Of a DNA stretch of 64,000 nucleotides, positions 34,801 to 46,800 are shown in pieces. Position numbers and translations under genes: made by a program. How positions within the stretch are numbered: position 1 is the first letter of the stretch; each line of letters begins with the position of its first letter. Source of the DNA: Mesaphorura yosii (taxonomy: Eukaryota; Arthropoda; Collembola; Poduromorpha; Tullbergiidae); the NCBI GenBank assembly GCA_009869945.1, contig WIXG01000037.1:283184-347183 (forward strand). Reading direction: 5' to 3'. Below the pieces are notes generated by a model. That model searched no databases. It saw nothing but the letters and a program-made list of their open reading frames with translations, and was not told the origin of the DNA.

Positions 34801-37800
34801 GCACGAGCCAGCTGCCAGCGTGGTTGCTCTGAACTGCTGCTGCACTGCACTTGAAAAGAATAACCTTATTACAGTATTCTCAAGCGGCCCGCTTGGTTTG
34901 GCCTGGCGGACTCGGCTGGAGAGAAAGTACAGAGACAGTGTGCCATTGACGTAGATGGAAGGGGCGGAGCTTTCCAGAGAATAGAGAACATTTTATGTAA
35001 CTCGTAACTGGAAAAGAATAAAGTGAAAGTCAGTCTGCTCCCGTTTGGCGCAGCATCTTATTAAGGATTGAGGACTGACTTTTCAAAGCCGTGGTCGTGC
35101 TCTTGACGAACTTGTTCTTAATCTTTCAAAACAGTTATGCCAAGTCATTTTTCTAAATTCGAGCAGGCTGCTCTGTGCTTCTGTGCCTGCATAGCATTGC
35201 ACTGGAATTGTATCCATATGCGCCAGGGCCAGAGGCGCACCGCGTACCGCATTCTGCATGCGAATGTGAATGAATGACATGTCACACATGCCAAAGACTC
35301 GTGTTCATACTCATGTAAAGAGATAATCTCCTTCCATTCATTCTCTGTTTCAATAATGTAATAAACTCGTTCCCAGAAGCTTAGTCTGTTTTCCAGACGA
35401 AGCGTAACGCAAATTAATCCAGGCACGCAGGCAGACAGAGACCGACAAACGCTACGCTCTGTGTTTTAATCCATAAAATTGAATTATATAATAGTAATAG
35501 ACCGATTCGACTGACGCATTTCACGCGAGACGTGAGGCTTGCTTTCATGAATCGCGGTCGTGGTTTGGTATCTCTCTTCCAAGAATCGAATAAAACACTG
35601 AACTAATTCTCTTGGATTCGACCTCAGAATTATCCTGAAATATTGACGCCTGTCACAATTAAAGTTGAATCCGAATTGAAGCAATTTGTCAAAGTGAAAT
35701 TACGCTTGCTTGTTCTGAACAAACAAATGAACCAGTCAGGCGCACGGGAATGGAGAAAGTCACACGAGACACGAGGCAACAATGCAATAATAATGTTATT
35801 GTAGACTAACCTTCAGGCACGCAATACATTACACGAGCCAGAGCCACCACCACAATCAGAATTACAATCACGAGCACGGGTCTCTTTATGCCAGCAGCTC
35901 CTTGGCTGTTAGCTGCCGCGACAAAAGCACTTGTGGGAATTCCATCTGCGGTCTTATTACATTTTTACAATGGGAATGAATGCAGTCTTGCTACTCGCCA
36001 TCCAGGATTTGATCCGCAAGACCAAAACAAAAATGGAAAAAAACTTTTTGTGCAAATATAATCTGCAGGTTTTTGTTCGGGTGTTTACTTACCAAATAAT
36101 GTTCGGGGTTAAGCCGTCAGTGCTTTAGCTCTGATATTGCCACTGCGTCGCGCCACGCCGTGGCGGTTATTTGGACTTATATTGAGCGGTGAACAGTGAA
36201 CAGCACGCAAAGGAGCCCGAGAGTGAACAGGACAACAGGAGCAGGGCAACTAGGGCATTTAAAATATTTACACGAACGCTCAAAGTCAAGGTATTTTAAA
36301 AATCATGATAATTATCAAATCGAAAAAATCCCAATTATTCGTCAAATTTGCGGCATATTTCCCTCTAAAACTGAGTGCCTGGACCAAGTTAGAAAAAAAA
36401 TGTCAACAAATTTTTGCAAACCTCCTCCAACTATGTGGTGTAACTATGTAGAATTTGAGTCAGGCGCTCTATTTGCCGCCAACTTTGATTGAAAAAATTG
36501 GTCTTCATTTGCCATAATCGACGGAAAAGTGTGCTTTTCAAAAAATCGGATTTTTAAAAAAAATTTGTCACCTTGCTCAAACCCAAAGCTGTTTCTGTAC
36601 AAGCAAACCCGCGCAGAAGATAAACAGACGCTGGAACATTAGAGAAGCAATTTGGTTGTGCCGTGGCGTGACTGTCGCAAGGCTAGAAGGCTCAGGGGCT
36701 AAAGTGAGATGCAGGCAGGCAAGAGCAAGGCGTAGCGTAGTAGCTTTGTGGCTTCCGGAGAAAGCAATATTTATTTTCACTAAAAAGTTGAAGTTGGATA
36801 AAACAATGGTAGATAATGGTTAATGCATTTGGCATCCGTATTAATAACTTATCGTTTGAGGCACTCGCTTGGCTCCAGAACTTTGGAGCAGGATCCCCAA
36901 GTGATCATGACATGATCATTAATTAAACAATAACAACTTAACTTTGTAAACCCACACAGTTAGGATCTAATCTGATTTTATCTGACAAGATAATGTAATG
37001 CTGGATTTGATTGGACCATTCAATTTTGGAAACGCCACGTATTTTGGGCAGTAATTGTAAAATGTCTTGGCCATCAAGCAGCGTAGAGTCCGTGCAATAT
37101 TTTCTAATTTTAGGAACCCTAAAAATATACTGAAATGTGCCTAATTGAGCCGGCCCTGAAAAGTCCACGAAGCCAACACTCCGCACTGCATTCGCTTCAG
37201 AGGTGGATCCGTTATTATTGTTCTTGTTTTTGCCCGGTGCCATAGAAAGCGGGTGCTCCAGTTCCAGGAGAATGTGCCCAATTTGCAGTGGAAGTTCGTC
37301 TAAATTCTTGAGCTTCAGGAACGGCAGGCGGGTAATTATGAGCGATTGTAAAAGCCTGCAGTTCTTAAACATAGAACAGTCAAAACACAAAACGGAAGAC
37401 GAGGATGAAGAAGGCTGTTTCTGTTTCTGGTCTGTTTTTACGGCGGTGGCGGTGGAAGAATCGTTCGTTTTTGTAGGCGTATTTGTTGTTGTACTGCTAA
37501 AATTATCGATTTCTTGTGTACGCATACTGTCTTCTCCAGCCTCGGTCGCTATTCTTTCGTCGACTTTTGCTGTCTTGTAGTTTTCTACATGACTACACTT
37601 TATCACTACATTTCGTAATGTTCTTGAAGAAATATTGATCGCTTTCATTGTCTCCACATTCTGAAACAACTCTCCAAGTCTTCTTTTCTTCAGCTCGAGA
37701 TCCTCTTCACCTTCACTTCCTGTGAGCGTCGTGCTAATCACAAACTGGAGCTCGCGCACTGAGTAACACTGTGTCAACAACCAAATCATATTATCCGTAC

Positions 37801-40800
37801 TTATTTCGCCATTCTCGAATGTAATGGAGACGATTCGTGGACCGTGATGGAACTTCGTCTCGGACCATGACTCTATTGAGTCCGTGAGCTTCGACACGTG
37901 CAAGTGCGTATGTGGAACGGTTCCATTGTGTGAGCAAACTGCTTGCCTCGTGTCATCACTGAGGCTTGGAAAGTTTATTGTTACCAGTTCATTTGTTATT
38001 GTGACCCATTCGTGGTTCACGAGTCGGGCGGATTTCTTGTCGGGCAATGGAAGAAGGCGTATGATCCGTGTGATTATCTGGAAACGAAACGAAACAACGG
38101 CCGCAACGCTAATTAAAATTAATGAATCGAAAAAGAAACACATCACTCGTGTGTTCTGTTCTGATGAAGCAAGGACGAATGCGGAATGCTTCTGAGAAAC
38201 GAGACCTTGTTAATTTGCTTTTAGCTTTACCTGAGATGAAAGTTTGTCGAAAAGGCTCTTTGGGGGTTCCCCATTCACGACAATGGGGCTTCGAGCCTGA
38301 GCTCCATTCTCGACCTCGACTTGAGTCACTGTCACTTCGTCCGAACGTTCATTCGTCTTTTCCATGATTGACACAACTCACAAAAGTGGCAAGCAAACGC
38401 TGTTTGCAATGCAAAGTTCACAATTCGCAAACTCACATCAAAATCAATACACTCGACCAGATTGAATTAAAAACATTCATTAGCAGCTTGTTCTCACAAT
38501 TCAAGTTCGAGGAACCAAACGAAAGTTACTTTGATCTTGATGGATCTAAATATAGAACGCCGAAATCTGAAATCTGTGTTGCGAACTCTGTGTAAAGCAA
38601 TGAAGTTGTTCTAGATTCTGATCATTAGCCGTCTAAGAGCCGAATGACTTTGTTTGCTTTCTGCGTTCCGTATTTTGGTTTCTTGATCTTGCTCGGATAT
38701 TCTGCTCGCCTTGTGGTTGGCTGGGTTAGCGTTAGCCTGACGGGAGTTTAAAATAATTTTTCCTTTCCATGTCAGTCAGGATGGATGGAATGGATGTCAA
38801 ATTACATGCATGTAGTACATATTACGTAATATCACACACTTAACATTCATTCCCTGGCATCGGGGTCGAATCAGGAAGTAGAGATTCCCCGAACTTCTGA
38901 CTCAGCTCTTCAGTTTTTCATGCTAACGCAAGCCTGAAGACTGGCAGCACATGTTTTTGTGTAGTATTCAGAAAAAGGCAGAAGTACGCCTTTTGTACGT
39001 AAATGAATAGGAGTCAGGAAACTATTAGGTTATCTTCACCGTAATTTGAAACAGATTGTTCCACGATGGAGTGGAGTAAATGGAAAAGTTCCAAGTTGGT
39101 CCAGGCTGTCTTGGGTTTGAAGTGTGAAGACTACTTGATTCACTGTACATTGTAAAATGTGAGCATTGCAGAATTCAGTTTAACGGATGTGGGAAGAAGA
39201 TTTTTTGCAGAAGTAGAATGAATGAATGAATCAAAGCCTCTCGCCAACTCGACGCACTTTGCATTAAATCAAGATTAAATAAATTGGTTCCAAATGCAAC
39301 CTGTATTTTCAATTTATTTGTACACACGTGCGCTTGTTTCCGGAATAAGCATGGTACCTTTGCCTAAGTACGGCTGTGGCAACATTTACATTTTCGGTGT
39401 CAAAAGCATTTTTGATGTACGTATGGATGTACGAAAATGCGAGTAAACAGAAGGCGGAAGATTTCCACGTGGTTCAAGCAGTACCGTCACTCTAAAACTG
39501 CAAAAAAACATCAGCCCAAAAGATAAATAAAAATATTTCTTACCAGGAAATAAAGAGCAAAGTTAAACTTATTGATCTATCAGTCAGAGTGCTGTGATCA
39601 AATAATTCATCAGTCATTGAATTATTTGGCGGTCGCAGACGAAAGTTTTGGGCGAATTGCGTAAAAGGTAAATTGGCTTGTCTCACTTGCCTGGCATTAA
39701 AACTGGCAACCGGGAGTGCTTTCATAGGGCTTTCGACACGATTTGCGACTATTGAATACACAAATTTGTAAATTGGCCGAGCGAAGAAGTGCGGGACTTT
39801 CGAAAACAAACTGAACTTAATATCACCTTACCCGTCTGTCATGTCCCGAAATGATAAATAGATCTCGTCTTCTTCCGTTCCGAATTGCGGATGACGTTGA
39901 CAAAATACAGCCGGATGATTTCTTGACATCCTAAAGAAAACACGGCGGAGTAATGGACATTCCGAGTTCTGGTTTATTCTGTAGCGCAGGTTCTTTTCTT
40001 TCTCTGTGCTTTTTAGCTGTAAACGTAACTCAGGCAGATGCGGATGTTAATGCATGTGACACTGACGTCCGACATGAACTGACGTGCACCATCCCAAGCC
40101 AGTCTCCAATGACAAAATACTCCATTTGTCTTCAAAGTGATAAATTACGACTGGATGATCATTTACTGCGTAGTGCGGCAGAGCAGAGCAAAGAACCCGA
40201 GGCGGCAGTTTATTAGTGTTTGAGTAATAAATTGCTCTGAAATATGGCGGTATAGTTCCAACGACAGTCAGGCAACTAATTCGTAGAAGAATTCCTTTTC
40301 CCGTTTCAGCCCAGCAATGCACAAACCCATATTTTTGCGAGCTTCTGCGCTGCTGCCCGCAGTCGCAGTTGATTTAACCGGAAGTGGCCTGAACCCGGAA
40401 ATTGCCCCGAATTACATGGATGGAAACTGGGAAACCGAATTGCCACCACATACATACGAACGCACGCTTCCTGTATTAGGCTGATTTGCTAATGTTGATA
40501 GGCCACGCAACGAACGAATTCAGAATTCAGCGAATTATGCTCATGCTCGTAAAGGTGATGTAAACCGACAGCGAAAACCAACCAGGCCACTGAATTGACA
40601 TAAATTATGGGCGTTTTCTTCATTTCGTTTTTCAGCACGAAATATGTTGTTGAACGTCCAAATGCACAATGCGTCCGTTCAGTCCGGCGTATTTCGCAAA
40701 TTAGCGAGTTTATCCCTTGTGCTGACTTATGTTTCGACTTTTCGACTGCTTCTGCTTCGAATCCTGTGCACGTACTCACGTACGAAATTGAATTATGTTT

Positions 40801-43800
40801 TCTGTTGAATTAGTAAGAATGCGAGATGTGACATTCGACGACGACGCGACGTGACATTCAATAGACTTGTTGGCTTTTGACTTAGGAATCCATGCGTGTG
40901 TCACGTACGCGACCCGAGAAGATGATGAGGGAATGATTACACTAGAAGCAGACAACAACGAATCAAAGAACACAAATGCATAGGCATGGCGAATTTGCTA
41001 TCTCTAGAGATCATGAACCAGAGCGACTGTCACCCGCATCTCTGTGCCTTATTTTAAGACGTTAAACGTCAGCTTCTTTAGTCAATTAAATTCATGTCAT
41101 CGTTTCATTGCATCGTCTTGAAATACACAAAGGAATGCTTTCTATTCCAGAGTATCGTCATGAGCTTGCGCAATTTAATAGCATTTTCAAATTCGCAAAT
41201 TTCCAATTTCGCATTCTACTTCAAAGAATACAAATTAAGCCTAGTAATCGTGCAAAGTGCAAAGGTAATCCTGAACTTGAAAAGGACTTTAATTCTTTGA
41301 TGTCCCAGCAAAGCTGATTACTGATTAATTAGATCTAAAACAAGTATGCCCTTTGAGCAGGTCTCCTGCGAAGTACGTCTGGACCCAGAAGTGCAACCCA
41401 TGAAACTGATTTAATGTCATTGGCCGAGAAGGGGAAGGTCTGCCGCGAGAGCAGTGCGTCGTCGACAAGTTCCAATGTAAGTGCCGAGGATGATCTACTC
41501 CGTAATCATCCCAACCACCACGGGCCAATGATCGGGGCGAGACACCACCCGCATCACCTCCGACGCCAGCAGTCCGACATCGGGCATCAGCCGACCCACA
41601 CTCAGCGGTCCATGAGCATGATCTCGAACGGGTCGCTTCCAAGGCACCACCACGGCATCCTCACGAGACAGTCTTCGCAGTCCTCTTCGTCATCGGCCGC
41701 CTGTCGCCCGCACCATCACCACCCGCTTACGATTTCTTCCTCAAATTCCGCTCCTGTAGCGACCTCTTCCAGTGGTGGTGTTGCGGAAAATCGGTCCTTG
41801 ACGATGGTCCACTCGAACCCCAACTTCAGAAGACTCATGATGCCGCCAAGAACCAAATCCGTGGACTCGGAGTCGCCTCCGCCTTCCGAACAGGGACTTT
41901 CGACCTACGGCGACTCCGTTGCAGACCAAGACGTAAGTTCAAGGTTCAGATTGGCACTTCATTTGCTTTGTTTTCACTCGGGAAGTAATTTCTGATTGTA
42001 TAGCATGAATAAAAGAAATGCATTTGTATTTATGAGGTGAAAAGTAAAGAATTCGGCTACGTGCCATTGCTGAAACGATATCACGGCATTTCTACCCGCG
42101 TTTATTACCCAGAGTTTTGGATTGGCTTGAGTAATTAATTTTTAAAGAAAGCCTCAAAAAAGAATTTGAAGCAAGTAAGTTTGCTTACATTTTGTGCCGT
42201 GCCGTGCGAATTGCGATTCGCGACAGCTCATCAACGCAACGCGGCACAGCTACGTAAAGCGTAACGTAACACTCATGCAAAATGTAGCACTTTTCGCCGT
42301 GTCAGTCCATTTAATTTTCCAGACAGTTTTGCCACTCCTTTCGCTATTCGCTGTTATGCATCGCAAGGTTATGTGAGCAAAAGAATAATCGATATTCATC
42401 ATCATTAGAAAAGGGCTGGAAGCATCTTTCTCTCGTTGTCTATGGATTGACTTGACGAGACGTATTATATGGTAAATGGTAATGGTAGGCTTCGTTGTTG
42501 TATAAAGTATAATGGCAAAGCAGGGCTGTGAAATTGCAAGTGCTCCATTATAATAGAGTGGAATTATACAGGCAGGCAGCAGGCCTTTCTCCTTGCTTGC
42601 TGCTTCTCATTTCTTCATTACAAATGCTATAAAGAATTGCTTTGCTTTTCCGTTGACTCCCATTACCATTACCATTGACATCGCGGCAACTTTCCAAGGT
42701 TATGAACCCAGGTGTGCTATTACGAATACGAAAACTATAATTGACTATATAGCAAGCCGCTTCTGAACTCAAGACAGATAATTACTAATAATTATTGAAG
42801 TCCCAGTTGGCGGTCGCCTCGCCAGTTCGGTCGATATTTTCTAAAATGCAAACTGATTTCCGAAAGCCTAAATGGAATTTTTAATTCAATATTCAAGTAG
42901 TTGAAATGTTTCAATGGTTAAAATGGCTCAAACTGAAGGTCGTTTAGGTCATACTTGTTTATACTGCGATGTACCATTGATTTTATGGCAAAAATTGTCT
43001 TTTACTTGCAGGACCACATTTTTGAAGAGATGTCAATGGAAGAAGGCGAGCTCGGAATGATTGTTGAGCGCTCACGACGAATCCCAACTTCACCGGCCCA
43101 ATGCGGAGATTTTGAAGTCGCGTTTGATTACGAAGCAGCCGCTAGAAAATTAACCGTTCACGTTATTCAGGCTCGTGGTGTTCCCACAAAGGAAGTCGGC
43201 GGTGCGAATCACACACAAGTACGTATCTTTCCTGACCTACTCTACGACCTACGACTATATGTGTGAAGTGTGAAGCCCGAAGCTTGGCTTGGCTGGCGCT
43301 GCGTAGTTGTTTATCTCGACCTAGCCGGGCAGAATTAATCAAACTTTCTCAGAAATTAATTAAGTTGAAATAATTTCGTTTGAGAAGCTCTCAGGGCGAG
43401 ACTAACGTTATAACGGTATAACAGTAAGGTCTCGACTCCAAATGAAATTATGGCTTCTTTCTTTTAGATCCGAGTTGTCTTACTCCAAAGTCGGAAGCAG
43501 AGGCATAAAACCAAAGTGCGTCCCGGCGAGAACCCGCAGTTTATGGAGAGCTTCGTCTTCAATAAAATCAATCCGGGTAAGTTCGCCCTCAAGAAATCCT
43601 ACACGTCAAATTCGATCGAGGATTTCAGCTGCGACTACGACGTTCCGAGTGCTTTTTCGTGGTTTAGGTTTCACCAGAGATTCGGTTGCTATTGCTTTGC
43701 TAAGCTTTACTTTGTGGGATTTACTTTGCTAAGCTTTACTCTCTCAGCTTTACTTTGTGGGATTACGGCTACGAAAGGTTTTTGAGAGCTTATGAGTATC

Positions 43801-46800
43801 AAATTCAATTATTCAGCAAATCCGGAGATAAAACCGGATGCGGGATCCCACTTCGTTGCAATTAGACTCACTCTCTCCGTTAAGTAATAATTAAAGGCTG
43901 CGGAGTACAAAGTCCAGTAGTGCTTCTCTTTAAAATGTCTCGAGCTGAGAATCTTCTTTTGCAAAAGTTTATGAAAACTTGTCTCTCCGGCCAGATATTA
44001 ATGATGCATCATTTGTCTCTTGTCTCCGTCTGCTCTCGCTCTCCATTTACTCAGTGCCAAAAGTTTACACCATTTTTGTAACGATGAATAATAAGTTTGA
44101 GTCTCATGCATGCACATGCAGAGCAGACAATTGACAATTACAAAACGAAACAAAAAATTTCTCTTTGCAAGTATAATTGTGTCTCGTGCAAAACTTTGCT
44201 GGTGTGCGCGGCACGGCCTGGAATTTCTTTCCCGTGCAAAAGTTTGCAAATTTAAAATGACAGGCATCATTATTTCTAAAAATTGTAGATTACCAAGAGC
44301 TCGGCCGAGGGGAAGATGAGTTTGTCATTTTTAGCGTAGGACAAGTAAGAGAAGTATCAAAACCATCTTTCTCGGCACACACGGAAAAATTCCTAAATTC
44401 AAAACGTAACCGCATGGAATTCATTTCAACTCGGGCCAATGTCGCAAGCGCTGGCGCTCGCTAACGCACTGAGCTGAAATAGATTTTCTGATGCAAGCAT
44501 TTGGCCTTGACCAAGCCCAAGCGCACTTTCAAAGCACTTTCAAGCAAGCGTAAAATATTAGCATTACGGCACGGGCGAACTCAAAAGTAGATTAGGCTTC
44601 AGATTTGCTCATATCTCGTAAGCATCGCATCACATGAAAGTAGTAAATGTGAACGTGCTCTTGTCAAATTCCCGCACTTGGCATTTCTTGCCCGCCAGCA
44701 TTTGAGCATGAATTTAGGCCAGGCCAAATTCGCGAACGCGAAATTCACGAAATGCATATTGAATGAAGCCATCTTATTTTACCTTTGCTGGCTTGTCATG
44801 TTAGAGAAAGTCTTGGAATAGTTCGCATTTCTCGGGTAAAATTCTTTTTGTACATTTCATCCTTTTATGATGATTGATGTCTGCATTTCGGACCTCTTGC
44901 CGGCAATAAACCTTGAGCCAGAACGCGCAAGCAAACTGTATTCTCGAAATTTCTGAACTGAAAGTATTCAAATGTTTTCTCAGTTAATATTTAGTATCTC
45001 GGTCGCATTTCGTTGCAGCATCTTTGGTCTTTGTGTCTTGCATCCTGCCCTTTGCTTAACTGTCTGTGTCTATTTGATGTTGTATTTATTATTACAGAGG
45101 ACGTGAGCAGCCTCGGAATCCGATTTCGACTCTACGGTTGCGAAAGAATGCGCCGTGAGAAGCTCCTCGGCGAATGTGTCCTCGGATTCGGTTCGATTCA
45201 CCTCGAGTTGGAGTCGACCTTATGGCTCAATTTTGAACCAAGATACCAACTTTCGGTAAGCCTCCCGTTCTTCTTTCACTTTGTAATCTTTACTTACTGT
45301 CGACTGTCTCTGTGTCGCAAGTCTCATGCACGACGTGACGCTTGCGGTTTGTGCAAGACAAAATATGTGATTTGCGAATGAGCCGAATGACAAACGTATA
45401 AGTTTATGAAGAAAAATGAACTCACGTCATGTGGCATTTGTGCATGACTTCGTTTCCCTATTTCAACTTTCTCCTCGACGCGGCGTAGGAAAAGTATGAA
45501 ATATTCGAAGGGTCATAGTCTGAGTCGAGAGAAAGTCGTATTCCGTGGGGAAAGCCTCGACCGACTTTTTACATCAAACTTGTATTTTAAACCCAATCGC
45601 TCAGTGCAAGGTACGATTTTGTTCAAAACTCAGCTCAGTATCACACTTTAAATATTAATATCGCATTGCATTGGAGCAAGCTCAGTGAACTTGCATTAAT
45701 ACAAATCTGCATACTAAACTAGTGTCAGTATCAATATTACTAAATTCGTTCCGGTGGGTACAATGGTTGACGTACTAGCAGTTGCCATCCGGTCAGTTGG
45801 CGTCATTACTATTGTCATTCAGACCTTCGTCGTCTGTATCTTCTCTGATTTCTTTGAGTTAAGCCGACAAAACATCATTCCTCATTTCACATCTTATCTA
45901 TGAAATGAATCGAACGTTTGTTGATGTGATATTGCAAAACTCAGTCAGGATAATTCGCACTGTAACACTGCATTTTTCAACAGGAAGGTCTAAAGTCTAG
46001 CCGAATCGTCGAGTCCTGGACATTAGGTTTGGATGTTACTTTTAATGGGTTTTGGTGTATCAAAGTCAATGCCGGTACCATTTAACCAGCACCTCGATTA
46101 TTCAAACTTGCTTTGCTAACCTAACATAACAAGTTCAAGGTTCAAGGCTGAATGTTATGTTCATCAAGCGAAAGCAATTTTACGTAAACAATTTCGGTAA
46201 TATGCTTTGAAACAAGCTCCTTTCGTGAATCCATTTTGTTGACGGAGAAAGCAGAAGCGTTGACTTTGGCTCCATACTGGTATCCAATTTCTTTGTTATC
46301 ACAGGTTCAATAACGTAATCGAAGGACGTAAATTTTCCGTGTCGCGTCTGCCGTCTCAAACTTTCGTCACTTGGCCTAGCTGGCGTGACGTCCTAATTTC
46401 AATGCTCAGTTTGAACATTGGCGTTGTGATCTTCGAAACGACATCTCATTTGAAGACAGCACAGAAATATCAGAAGTGATGCTTGTTAAAAACAGATTTT
46501 ATTTTAGTGACGAGGATGAGAACTAGGATCTATTGTGATGACGGGTGACTGCGGAGTCATAAAATAGAATCATATTTCATAAAGAGGAAAGCCCAAAGCT
46601 TACTGACGCCATTGGAAGGTAGTTAACACGTCAATAAATTTCAGTTCATATAATTCTTTGTCAAAAGACTTTTCGCATAAAATGCTTAATGCTTCACTGG
46701 ACTGGCGACAAGCATTGGAACTGAACTAATGCAGATGTTTATAATAGAGACATATCTAGGCATTTTGCAGGTGTTACTTTGCATGTACATACGCAATCGC

